Program-made: the position numbers and the translations under genes
Notes under the pieces: generated by a model
Seen by the model: the letters and a program-made list of their open reading frames with translations, nothing else
Databases searched by the model: none
Told to the model about the DNA's origin: nothing
Source of the DNA: Pseudomonas fluorescens
GTDB lineage: Bacteria > Pseudomonadota > Gammaproteobacteria > Pseudomonadales > Pseudomonadaceae
Reading direction: 5' to 3'
DNA length: 64,000 nucleotides
NCBI RefSeq assembly: GCF_902498195.1
Contig: NZ_CABVIY010000002.1
Coordinates: 992,001 to 1,056,000, forward strand
Shown here: positions 16,011 through 23,692 of the stretch, one piece after another
How the letters are laid out: each line of letters starts with the position of its first letter
Numbering within the stretch: position 1 is the first letter of the stretch

Positions 16011-16188
16011 CAAGAGCACCTCTAAAGACAGGGCGATGGCAGTACAAAGTGATGCGCGGTTCAGGTTGGCCGCACAGTTTACACGCCGCGATATTGAATG
16101 ACTCGTCAGTCACTCCTGACGAACGGTCATAAGCATCGTGAGCGATGGTCACTTGACACGAATGCCGGCGTTTTTAGAGGTGCCCTTG
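16011..16188. repeat. 178-bp segment with 16-bp terminal inverted repeats (MITE-like)
   Basis: CAAGAGCACCTCTAAA (16011-16026) is matched at the other end by TTTAGAGGTGCCCTTG (16173-16188), the reverse complement with one mismatch; complementarity continues weakly inward. The interior is non-coding and has its own dyad (TCGTCAG-N6-CTGACGA, 16103-16122). Size, terminal repeats and lack of coding capacity are those of a miniature inverted-repeat element. No clear target-site duplication is visible at these borders, so a regulatory long-range stem remains possible. Confidence 0.45.
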
Positions 16189-16258
16189 CGCCCGATGAGC
16201 ATCAACCGCCAGGTTCGCCTAGGCGACTTTCTTTTCACCGGAGAGTAACGAGGAATCC

Positions 16259-17008
16259 ATGAAGGTTCTTGTAGCTGTCAAACGCGTTGTGGATTACAAC
16301 GTCAAGGTCCGCGTCAAGGCGGACAATTCCGGCGTCGACCTCGCCAACGTCAAGATGTCGATGAACCCATTCTGCGAAATCGCAGTGGAAGAAGCCGTAC
16401 GCCTGAAAGAGAAAGGCGTTGCGACTGAAATCGTCGTCGTCTCCGTGGGCCCGTCCACCGCTCAAGAGCAACTGCGCACCGCGCTGGCTCTGGGTGCCGA
16501 CCGCGCCATCCTCGTCGAATCCGCCGAAGATCTGACTTCCCTGGCCGTTGCCAAGCTGCTCAAGGCTGTTGTCGACAAGGAACAGCCTCAGCTGGTGATC
16601 CTTGGCAAACAAGCCATCGACAGCGACAACAACCAGACCGGCCAGATGCTCGCTGCACTGAGCGGCTACGGTCAGGGCACGTTCGCTTCGAAAGTCGAAA
16701 TCAGCGGCGACAGCGTAGCTGTTACCCGTGAGATCGACGGCGGCGCGCAGACCGTTTCCCTGAAACTGCCGGCCATCGTCACCACCGACCTGCGTTTGAA
16801 CGAGCCGCGCTACGCGTCCCTGCCAAACATCATGAAAGCCAAGAAGAAGCCTCTCGAAGTGCTGACTCCGGACGCTTTGGGCGTTTCCACCGCCTCCACC
16901 AACAAGACCGTGAAAGTCGAAGCGCCGGCTGCACGCAGCGCGGGTATCAAGGTCAAGTCGGTGGCTGAACTGGTCGAGAAACTGAAAAACGAAGCGAAGG
17001 TAATCTAA
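16259..17008 (+). CDS. etfB: Electron transfer flavoprotein beta subunit
   Basis: The 249-residue subunit binds AMP and pairs with EtfA to carry electrons from acyl-CoA and other dehydrogenases to ETF-QO. It starts [16 protein letters not shown] and contains the ETF beta signature region around [11 protein letters not shown] and the [12 protein letters not shown] nucleotide loop. GAGGAA lies just before the ATG. The stop codon is directly followed by the etfA ATG. Codon use is strongly biased toward preferred codons, as expected for an abundant enzyme. Confidence 0.96.
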   Translation: MKVLVAVKRVVDYNVKVRVKADNSGVDLANVKMSMNPFCEIAVEEAVRLKEKGVATEIVVVSVGPSTAQEQLRTALALGADRAILVESAEDLTSLAVAKLLKAVVDKEQPQLVILGKQAIDSDNNQTGQMLAALSGYGQGTFASKVEISGDSVAVTREIDGGAQTVSLKLPAIVTTDLRLNEPRYASLPNIMKAKKKPLEVLTPDALGVSTASTNKTVKVEAPAARSAGIKVKSVAELVEKLKNEAKVI

Positions 17009-17938
17009 ATGACTATCTTGGTTATTGCTGAACACGACAACAAAGTGCTGGCCCCGGCCACGCTGAACACTGTGGCTGCCGCTGCCAAAATCGGTGGCGA
17101 CATCCACGTGCTGGTAGCAGGCCAGGGCGCTGGCGCGGTGGCTGAAGCCGCTGCGAAAATCGCTGGCGTGAGCAAAGTCCTGAACGCTGACAACGCCGCT
17201 TACGCGCATCAGCTGCCGGAAAACGTTGCTCCTCTGGTTGCAGAGTTGGGCAAGGGCTACAGCCACATCCTGGCTGCCGCTACCTCCAACGGCAAAAACA
17301 TCCTGCCGCGCGTTGCCGCTGCACTGGACGTTGACCAGATCTCCGAGATCATCTCGGTAGAAAGCGCCGACACCTTCAAGCGTCCGATCTACGCCGGTAA
17401 CGCCATCGCTACCGTTCAGTCGAACGCTGCGGTCAAGGTGATCACCGTGCGTGCCACCGGTTTCGACCCGGTTGCCGCTGAAGGCGGTTCGGCTTCGGTT
17501 GAATCCGTTGCCGCTGCTCACGATGCTGCGATCTCCAGCTTCGTTGGCGAAGAGCTGGCCAAGTCCGATCGTCCGGAACTGACCGCTGCCAAGATCGTCG
17601 TTTCCGGCGGCCGCGGCATGCAGAACGGTGACAACTTCAAACACCTGTACGCCCTGGCCGACAAGCTGGGCGCTGCCGTCGGTGCTTCGCGCGCCGCGGT
17701 CGACGCAGGTTTCGTACCCAACGACATGCAGGTCGGTCAGACCGGCAAGATCGTTGCTCCACAGCTGTACATCGCCGTCGGTATCTCCGGCGCGATCCAG
17801 CACCTGGCCGGCATGAAAGACTCCAAAGTGATCGTAGCGATCAACAAGGACGAAGAAGCGCCGATCTTCCAGGTGGCCGATTACGGCCTGGTGGCGGACC
17901 TGTTCGAAGCGATCCCTGAGCTGGAGAAGCTGGTCTAA
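17009..17938 (+). CDS. etfA: Electron transfer flavoprotein alpha subunit
   Basis: The 309-residue subunit holds FAD in its C-terminal domain. Visible motifs are [14 protein letters not shown] (residues about 191-204), [21 protein letters not shown], and [21 protein letters not shown], the canonical EtfA signature. It begins at the base after the etfB stop, so translation is coupled and subunits are made in equal amounts. A strong terminator at 17957-17989 closes the etfBA unit. Confidence 0.97.
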   Translation: MTILVIAEHDNKVLAPATLNTVAAAAKIGGDIHVLVAGQGAGAVAEAAAKIAGVSKVLNADNAAYAHQLPENVAPLVAELGKGYSHILAAATSNGKNILPRVAAALDVDQISEIISVESADTFKRPIYAGNAIATVQSNAAVKVITVRATGFDPVAAEGGSASVESVAAAHDAAISSFVGEELAKSDRPELTAAKIVVSGGRGMQNGDNFKHLYALADKLGAAVGASRAAVDAGFVPNDMQVGQTGKIVAPQLYIAVGISGAIQHLAGMKDSKVIVAINKDEEAPIFQVADYGLVADLFEAIPELEKLV

Positions 17939-17956
17939 TCCGGCGGCTTCACTTAT

Positions 17957-17989
17957 AAAGAGCCCGACCTTCTGGTCGGGCTTTTTTTT
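17957..17989 (+). terminator. Rho-independent terminator after etfA
   Basis: AAAGAGCCCGACC, loop TTCT, GGTCGGGCTTTTTTTT. Stem of about 10 bp and an eight-T tract. Confidence 0.95.
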
Positions 17990-18000
17990 GCCTTTTTCCC

Positions 18001-18109
18001 TTGTAGGAGCTGTCGAGTGAAACGAGGCTGCGATCTTTTGATCTTTCGCTTTGGATTCAAGCGGGCCTGAAAAGATCGCAGCCTCGTTTCACTCGACAGC
18101 TCCTACAGG
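18001..18109. repeat. REPIN-like inverted REP pair, family B
   Basis: TTGTAGGAGCTGTCGAGTGA...GCGATCTTTTGATC faces its complement ending CTCCTACAGG. The arm variant (GTCGAGTGAAACGAGG) is nearly that of 2266-2357, which points to a shared recent source. Confidence 0.85.
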
Positions 18110-18142
18110 GGGCACAACCAGTTTTGAGTGGAGTGTAGTGCC

Positions 18143-18967
18143 ATGGATCTGCGTCGCGTATCTGGCTGGTCAATGCTGCTGGGAATGGCGCTTTTGCCAA
18201 CGTTGTCGATCGCCGCAGGCAAGTGCGAGCGCCTGGTGGTGACCGGCAGCCCGGATGCGCCACCCTACCTGTGGCAAGACCCGCAAAACCCCAAGCACCT
18301 GATCGGCGCCAGTGCCGATTTGTTGCAGCAAGTGGCGGGAGAGTTGGGCATCAAGGTTGAGCTGCTGTATGCCGGCAAACGCTCCCAGGCACTGGAGGAG
18401 GTACGCAGCGGCCGCATGGACATGCTGGCCGATGCTTCGTTGTCGGTCAGCGAGTTGGAAACCCTGGACTACATTCATCCACCGTTGCTGGAGAATGATT
18501 ACCTGGTCTGGACCCGCAAGGATTCGCCACTGGTCTACAACGAGGTGCAGGACCTTCATGGTCATCCCGGCGCTTTGTCGGAAAAGTCCCGGCTGACCTC
18601 GGCATTCGCCACGTTCGCCGAGCAGCAATTGACCCTCACCCGCACGTCCAATCTGACCCAGGCCTTTCAGAAATTGCTGTTGGGCGAGGTGGAGTTTGTC
18701 CTGGCCGGGCGCTACTCGGGCATGGCGATGGCGCAGACCCTGGGCATGGCCAACGACCTGATTGCGCGGGCGCAACCCGTCGATAAGCCGGGATTGTTTC
18801 TGGCGGTTTCCCATAACTCGGCCTGCAACGATCCGTGGTTGCGCGGACAGCTGGCCAAAAAGATGACAGAATTGCCCGCGTCCGGACTGACGGAAGCTGT
18901 GCTGCAACGCAACATAGAGCGTTGGGACACGCAGCAGAAACATCCTGTCAGTACCCCAAAACAGTAG
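18143..18967 (+). CDS. Periplasmic substrate-binding protein (SBP_bac_3 type)
   Basis: The 274-residue product has a signal peptide ending near SIAAG and a type-II solute-binding fold: VVTGSPDAPPYLW, IGASADLLQQVAGELG and GRMDMLADASLSVSELETLDY are typical of family 3 amino-acid-binding proteins. No ABC permease or ATPase gene is adjacent, and the next gene is a lipoprotein only 9 bp on, so it may work as a sensor or scavenger rather than with a dedicated transporter. The ATG at 18143 is preferred over GTG 18128 because GGAG lies 9 nt upstream. Ligand unknown. Confidence 0.8.
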   Translation: MDLRRVSGWSMLLGMALLPTLSIAAGKCERLVVTGSPDAPPYLWQDPQNPKHLIGASADLLQQVAGELGIKVELLYAGKRSQALEEVRSGRMDMLADASLSVSELETLDYIHPPLLENDYLVWTRKDSPLVYNEVQDLHGHPGALSEKSRLTSAFATFAEQQLTLTRTSNLTQAFQKLLLGEVEFVLAGRYSGMAMAQTLGMANDLIARAQPVDKPGLFLAVSHNSACNDPWLRGQLAKKMTELPASGLTEAVLQRNIERWDTQQKHPVSTPKQ

Positions 18968-18976
18968 GGATTTTTA

Positions 18977-19333
18977 GTGAGTATTCCACCTCTTTTCGCT
19001 GCCCTGGCCGTTCTGGCTCTGGCGGGTTGTGCAGCCGATCCGGCGCCGAATGAACAAATGCGCCTCACCGCGCAAGCGCTGGAACAAGCCAAGGCTGTGG
19101 GCGCCACGGCCGATGAAGTGCCGGAAATGAAACTGGCCGAAGACAAATACAAGCGCGCCCAGGGCAGCATGGCGGATCAGTCGTTCAAAAACGCGCGCAT
19201 GCGGGCCGAGCAGGCCGAACTGGACGCGCGTTTGGCTGAAGCCCGGGTCCTGACCCTCAAGAGCGAGGAACAGTTGACCGTGCTCAATACCCGCATCGCC
19301 CGGCTGCGCAAGCAATTGGGAGATGCCCAATGA
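18977..19333 (+). CDS. DUF4398-type lipoprotein
   Basis: A GTG start opens a 118-residue product with a lipoprotein signal peptide (ALAVLALAGCAAD, lipidated Cys near residue 18) and a helical region rich in Ala, Glu and Lys (MKLAEDKYKRAQGSM, FKNARMRAEQAELDARLAEA) matching the DUF4398 pattern. It overlaps the OmpA-family gene by four bases (ATGA), so the two are translationally coupled. The pair probably forms an envelope complex that links outer membrane and peptidoglycan; the precise role is not known. Confidence 0.8.
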   Translation: MSIPPLFAALAVLALAGCAADPAPNEQMRLTAQALEQAKAVGATADEVPEMKLAEDKYKRAQGSMADQSFKNARMRAEQAELDARLAEARVLTLKSEEQLTVLNTRIARLRKQLGDAQ

Positions 19334-20142
19334 GCCTCGGGTCCAAGGTTATCGGCGGTTTGATCCTGGCCGGTTGCGCGAGCCTTTACGGTTGTGCCGG
19401 TCAGCACAGTGAAGCGGCGTTGCAGCAAGCCGGTGCCGACTTCCAGAAGGTCAAGGAAGACGCCAACGTGTTACGCATCGCGCCCAAGGATGTGATTCGC
19501 GCCGGTGAGTCCCTGGCCCGTGCCGATCGGTTGTCCAGCTACTGGGGCAGCAGTTCGGACGTGGCGCAATACGCTTACCTGAGCCAGCGCTACAGCGAAA
19601 TTGCCCGTGAACACACCAATCAGGTGCTCAACGAAGAGCGCGCGGCCAAGCTCGAACTGGAACGCCAGCGCCTGCAACTGGCCTTGCGCGAGTCCAAGCT
19701 GCTCAGTGTGCAGCAACAGGGCAAATGGCTCGAAGAGCAGATAGTGGCGCTGGCCACTACGCAGACTGACCGTGGCTTGGTCATGACCTTGGGCGATGTG
19801 CTGTTCGACACCGGTGAAGCGGAGTTGAAAAACTCGGCCAACCGCGTGGTGTTGAAGATCGTGCAGTTCCTGCAGCTCAACCCCAAGCGCGTGGTGCGTA
19901 TCGAAGGTTACGCCGACAGTACCGGCGGCAAGCAGGAAAACCTCAAGCTGTCCCGTGACCGTGCGCAATCGGTGGCGGACGTGTTGATGGACCTGGGCAT
20001 CGACGACAAGCGGATCAAGGTCGAAGGCTACGGCGACGAGTACCCGGTGGACGCCAACGCTTCCGAGCGGGGACGCGCGCAGAACCGTCGGGTGGAAATT
20101 GTGTTCTCCGACGAAAAAGGCCAGCTCGGCGCCGCCCGTTAA
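19330..20142 (+). CDS. OmpA-family peptidoglycan-binding lipoprotein with DUF4398-like N-terminus
   Basis: The 270-residue product has a lipoprotein signal with two nearby Cys (LAGCASLYGCAG), a DUF4398-like helical and coiled-coil middle (residues 30-135) and an OmpA/MotB C-terminal domain with GDVLFDTGEAEL, RIEGYADSTGG and the peptidoglycan-contact segment SRDRAQSVADVL...RGRAQNRRVEI. It should be anchored in the outer membrane and bind peptidoglycan noncovalently. It follows the small DUF4398 lipoprotein with an ATGA overlap and ends at a terminator (20157-20192), making a three-gene unit with the binding protein. Confidence 0.88.
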   Translation: MSLGSKVIGGLILAGCASLYGCAGQHSEAALQQAGADFQKVKEDANVLRIAPKDVIRAGESLARADRLSSYWGSSSDVAQYAYLSQRYSEIAREHTNQVLNEERAAKLELERQRLQLALRESKLLSVQQQGKWLEEQIVALATTQTDRGLVMTLGDVLFDTGEAELKNSANRVVLKIVQFLQLNPKRVVRIEGYADSTGGKQENLKLSRDRAQSVADVLMDLGIDDKRIKVEGYGDEYPVDANASERGRAQNRRVEIVFSDEKGQLGAAR

Positions 20143-20156
20143 GGGTTGCGTCTCTG

Positions 20157-20192
20157 GAAAGCCCGGCCTGCCTGTCAGTGCCGGGTTTTTTT
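20157..20192 (+). terminator. Rho-independent terminator after the OmpA-family gene
   Basis: GCCCGGC and GCCGGGTTTTTTT with a 12-nt loop. The stem is short but GC rich. Confidence 0.8.
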
Positions 20193-20352
20193 ACGCCTGC
20201 CAATCACTGCACATTTTCAACACAAGCAGTACAGATTTTGCTGACACTGCACTGTATGGTCGACTATTGTGGCAACTGTCCCAGTACACTTCTAAACTGT
20301 TACGGTATCTTTTCTACAAGAATAAAATGCCTGTGAAATCGAGTGCTGCGTC

Positions 20353-21792
20353 ATGACCAACCTCTTGCTCTACCAACGTATTGCTCAGCAACTGGCTGAA
20401 GATATCCGCCGGGGTGTCTATCAACCGGGGGAGCGCGTGCCTTCGGTGCGCAAGATGAGTTCGCAGCTCAATGTCAGCCATGCCACGGTCTTGCAGGCGT
20501 ATGCCAACCTCGAAGACCAGGGCTTGATCCGCGCGCGGCCACAGTCGGGTTATTACGTGCACCAGACACCGGCCCTGACCGCGCCGACGCCGGACATTGC
20601 CCGGGTCGAACGCCCGGGCCTGGTGACCCGAAGCAGCATCATCCAGCAGGTACTGGTCGAATCCCGCCGCGAAGGGGTGTTCCCCCTGGGCGCCGCTGTG
20701 CCGAGTGTCGAATACCTGCCGGTTCGGGCGCTGCATCAGCAATTGGCCAAGGTCACCCGTTTTCATAGCCCTCGCGCATTCAGCTACATGTTCAGCCCCG
20801 GTTTCGAGCCGCTGCGCCGACAGGTGGCGATCCGCATGCGCGATGCCGGCGTGGTGGTCGACCCGTCGGAAGTGGTGATCACCCATGGCTGTGTCGATGC
20901 CTTGCAGATGTCACTGCGGGTGCTGACCCGGCCCGGCGATCTGATCGCCGCCGAGTCGCCGACCTACTACGGCTTGCTGCAACTGGCCGATCTGTTGGGG
21001 CTCAAAGTCATCGAGATCCCCAGCGACCCGTCCACCGGCATGAGCCTCGAAGCCCTGCAACTGGCGGCCAACCAATGGTCGATCAAGGCACTGGTGCTGA
21101 CCACGCGCCTGAGCAATCCACTGGGCGGGACCATGCCCGAAGAGCGGCAGAAACAACTGCTGCGCCTGGCGTCGGATTTCGATATTCAGATTGTCGAGGA
21201 CGATATCTATGGCGAACTGATGTTCGAGCAGGGGCGCACCAAGGCGCTCAAGGCTTACGACCGCCTGGACCGGGTGATCTATTGCTCGAGTTTTTCCAAA
21301 ACGTTATCGCCGGGCGTGCGTATCGGCTGGATGATCGCCGGCAAGTTCCAGCAGGAAATCCAGCGCTTGCAGACCTTCAGCACCCATTCGGCCTGCAGCG
21401 TAACGCAGATGGGCATTGCCGCTTATCTGGAGAACGGCGGTTACGACCGGCATTTGCGCTACATCCGTCAGGAATACCGCAAGAACCTCAGCGCCTTCCA
21501 GCTGGCGGTGCAGCAATACTTTCCCGAAGGCACGCAGATGACGCGGCCAACCGGTGGCTTCATTTTGTGGGTGAGCCTGCCAGGCAGGGTCAATACCCAG
21601 GAACTGCATGTGCGTGCCTTGCAACAGGGCATCAGTATTGCGCCGGGGCTGATCTTCAGTAACACCGAGCAATTCAATCACTGCATCCGGCTCAATTGCG
21701 GCATCCCCTGGAACCGTGAAGCGGAGCGTGCGTTGATGACCCTGGGCATGCTGGCCACCCAACTGTGCCAGGAAATGGCTACCGGCTTTTGA
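20353..21792 (+). CDS. MocR-type regulator: GntR helix-turn-helix fused to PLP aminotransferase fold
   Basis: The 479-residue protein has an N-terminal GntR-type winged helix (residues about 5-70, VPSVRKMSSQLNVSHATVLQAYANLEDQG) joined to a fold-type I aminotransferase domain (about 105-470). The PLP-binding Lys is in SSFSKTLSPG (Lys316), and ITHGCVDALQMSLRVL and VEDDIYGEL are also present. MocR proteins use PLP as a ligand and usually control a nearby vitamin, amino-acid or transport gene. No divergent target gene is next to it. The upstream region has repeated CACTGCAC and AACTGT words (20207-20306) that could be its operator. Confidence 0.88.
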   Translation: MTNLLLYQRIAQQLAEDIRRGVYQPGERVPSVRKMSSQLNVSHATVLQAYANLEDQGLIRARPQSGYYVHQTPALTAPTPDIARVERPGLVTRSSIIQQVLVESRREGVFPLGAAVPSVEYLPVRALHQQLAKVTRFHSPRAFSYMFSPGFEPLRRQVAIRMRDAGVVVDPSEVVITHGCVDALQMSLRVLTRPGDLIAAESPTYYGLLQLADLLGLKVIEIPSDPSTGMSLEALQLAANQWSIKALVLTTRLSNPLGGTMPEERQKQLLRLASDFDIQIVEDDIYGELMFEQGRTKALKAYDRLDRVIYCSSFSKTLSPGVRIGWMIAGKFQQEIQRLQTFSTHSACSVTQMGIAAYLENGGYDRHLRYIRQEYRKNLSAFQLAVQQYFPEGTQMTRPTGGFILWVSLPGRVNTQELHVRALQQGISIAPGLIFSNTEQFNHCIRLNCGIPWNREAERALMTLGMLATQLCQEMATGF

Positions 21793-21891
21793 TGACGCGG
21801 GCAGGTGACACTTGCCCGCGCTTGTCATGACGCTTGCAACAGGCGAGCATATGGCCCCTCTGTCGTTCGCGCGAAATGCGCCGTTGGGTCC

Positions 21892-22359
21892 ATGAAACCG
21901 ATTTTTCCTGTCGCCTGGTTCTTGATCTGCCTGTTCGTCAGTGCTCAGCCGGTTGCCGTGATGGCCGCTTCCGTTCAGGACAAACCGGCGGCCAGCGCCC
22001 CTTCGAAAAAAACACCTCCCGCGAAAAAAACGCCACCGGTCAAGCAGAAAGCCCCGGCGGTGAAAAAGCGCCCACCGGTTGCCTCCAAGTCGAAGCCGGC
22101 CAGTGAAGTGGTGAAAACCCAGCTGCCTTCAGCCAATCTGGATTTGAGCCTGCCCAAGGACATGGTCGAAGAATTGGAGCCGGTCGGCACCGTGCCATTG
22201 CCCAAGCGCGACCCGGTGTTGCCGCAAATGTTCGGTGAAAAAAGCAGCCAGTTTCAGCTCAACGGACGGCTGATCAGTAACGAAATGCAGTTGCAGCTGC
22301 GCAACGAAGAGCGCCGTGAAGTCGAGGGCGCCGCACTGGAATTCGAGTTCAAACGCTGA
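21892..22359 (+). CDS. Small secreted Lys/Pro/Ala-rich protein
   Basis: The 155-residue product starts at ATG 21892 with a signal peptide (FPVAWFLICLFVSAQPVAVMA) followed by a low-complexity Lys/Pro/Ala stretch (residues about 30-75) built from repeated KKTPP and KKRPP words, then a conserved-looking C-terminal region (KDMVEELEPVGTVPLPKRD, MFGEKSSQFQLNGRLISNEM). The ORF could extend to 21805 but the signal peptide supports 21892. The ribosome site is weak. Function unknown; the C-terminal part suggests a periplasmic protein with a disordered linker. Confidence 0.65.
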   Translation: MKPIFPVAWFLICLFVSAQPVAVMAASVQDKPAASAPSKKTPPAKKTPPVKQKAPAVKKRPPVASKSKPASEVVKTQLPSANLDLSLPKDMVEELEPVGTVPLPKRDPVLPQMFGEKSSQFQLNGRLISNEMQLQLRNEERREVEGAALEFEFKR

Positions 22360-22524
22360 TTCCCGCCCATCCGTGACCCGTTTGGCCGACGCTTTGTCGG
22401 AGACTGGCCGGTCACGCCTGTTTCCGGGAAAAAACCCCGGGTGAAACAATTTAAAACAACTGTTTTAGCGGTTACTCTGTGCCCCGTCCTTTTACACATC
22501 ACCCGTCGCGAGGAGCTCGTCGTC

Positions 22525-22779
22525 ATGAAATGCCGTGAAGGCTGTGGCGCCTGTTGCATTGCCCCATCCATCAGCTCGCCCATTCCCGGAATGCCCAATG
22601 GCAAAGCCGCCGGGGAACGCTGCCTGCAATTGTCCGCCGACAACCTGTGCAGCATTTTCGGCAAACCCGAGCGCCCGGCGGTTTGCTCGGCGTTCGAGGC
22701 CGACGTCGAGGTGTGCGGCGCCAGCAGTGAAGAAGCCATCAGGCTGATTGGCTGGTGGGAGCAAATGACCGCCGCGTGA
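22525..22779 (+). CDS. YkgJ-type Cys-cluster protein
   Basis: The 84-residue protein has the CxxCxxxC-type N-terminus MKCREGCGACCIAPSISSPI and later Cys in AAGERCLQLS, DNLCSIFG and RPAVCSAF, the spacing of the YkgJ family (putative metal or Fe-S binding). The start at 22525 follows GAGGAG at 9 nt; an upstream GTG at 22441 would add 28 residues not seen in the family. Eight or more Cys in 84 residues is the main evidence. Biochemical role not established. The START-domain gene begins 41 bp downstream. Confidence 0.8.
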   Translation: MKCREGCGACCIAPSISSPIPGMPNGKAAGERCLQLSADNLCSIFGKPERPAVCSAFEADVEVCGASSEEAIRLIGWWEQMTAA

Positions 22780-22820
22780 TGTGTTCTACGAACGGAACTT
22801 CAACAATAAGGAATAAGACT

Positions 22821-23426
22821 ATGGGTTCGCTGCATCGTATGGCTGTGCTGTGTGGGTTGACGGTTGTCTTGGCTACGTCGGTCGCCCAGGCCGAAGACTG
22901 GAAAGTCGCCAAGAATGAAGACGGCATCAAGGTGTCCCTGAGTGAAGTGGCCGGTTCCGACTACAAGGCTTACCAAGGCGTCACCCTGATGAAAACCACC
23001 ATGGCCAAGTTGCGCGCATTGCAGGAAGACGTCCCTGGCGCCTGTGCCTGGATTCACGAGTGCAAGACCCAGAAGTTGCTCAAGCACGAAGGCGATCAGA
23101 GCTGGACCTACACCCAATTCAATACCCCGTGGCCGGTCACTCCGCGTGATTCGGTGCTGCATGTCACCACCGTTGAAGGCGCCGACGGCAGCCTGACCCG
23201 CAAGCTCGAAGGTGTGCCCAAGTACCTGCCGGAAGAGAAAGGCTTCGTACGGGTTACCAAGGTGGATGGTTTCTGGAAGTTCGTGCCCAAGGGCGATCAG
23301 ATCGAAGTGACGTATCAGGTGCATACCGAACCGGGCGGCAGCATCCCGTCGATGGTCGCCAACAAGTTTGTGGTCGATGCGCCGTTCAATACCCTGAAAG
23401 CCCTGAAAGAACGCGCCGAAAAATAA
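22821..23426 (+). CDS. Exported START-domain protein
   Basis: The 201-residue product has a signal peptide (residues 1-24, ending SVAQA) and a START/SRPBCC-like lipid-binding fold: WKVAKNEDGIKVSLSEV, LREDV-like segment ending CAWIHECKTQKLLK, RDSVLHVTT and a C-terminal helix. Such proteins in pseudomonads are about this size and are thought to bind lipids in the periplasm. ATG at 22821 has AAGGA upstream and gives the signal peptide; the longer ORF from 22755 overlaps the preceding gene. A strong terminator follows. Confidence 0.8.
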   Translation: MGSLHRMAVLCGLTVVLATSVAQAEDWKVAKNEDGIKVSLSEVAGSDYKAYQGVTLMKTTMAKLRALQEDVPGACAWIHECKTQKLLKHEGDQSWTYTQFNTPWPVTPRDSVLHVTTVEGADGSLTRKLEGVPKYLPEEKGFVRVTKVDGFWKFVPKGDQIEVTYQVHTEPGGSIPSMVANKFVVDAPFNTLKALKERAEK

Positions 23427-23442
23427 CCCGCCTGTCGTTTCG

Positions 23443-23475
23443 AAAAACGCCCCGCTTCGCTCGGGGCGTTTTTTT
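23443..23475 (+). terminator. Rho-independent terminator after the START-domain gene
   Basis: AAAAACGCCCCG, loop CTTCGCT-type, CGGGGCGTTTTTTT. UUCG-like loop and seven T residues. Confidence 0.93.
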
Positions 23476-23692
23476 AAAATTTGTTTCCAAATGCACGTTC
23501 CACAATATTTTCACAATGTGTCCAAGACAATTCGCCCCCCTGTCGACGGGCTTGCCAGTAATGAATGGTAATGCAGTGATCGTTCGGGCAACATTTGCAC
23601 ACCGCGCAAACCCCGCGCCAGGTACTGGCAAGTAGAGGGCAGGGCGCAGCTGTATTTTTGAAACTTCAACTTCCAATGGGTCCTAAAACGAC

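Larger units (their letters stand above)
15712..16258. other. Divergent control region between ETF-QO and etfBA
   Basis: The 547 bp contain no plausible gene. They hold a sigma-70-type promoter for ETF-QO, an abutting CAAAC-N4-GTTTG operator-like site, a strong hairpin at 15937-15974, and a segment at 16011-16188 bounded by 16-bp imperfect inverted repeats with an inner dyad at 16103-16122. A TTGACA at 16153-16158 with TAGAGG 16 bp on is a possible etfB promoter inside that segment. Each item is listed separately. Confidence 0.8.

Noticed and set aside
15964..16152. 62-codon minus-strand ORF in the etf intergenic region
   Set aside because: No ribosome site and it lies across the inverted-repeat segment; no recognisable product.
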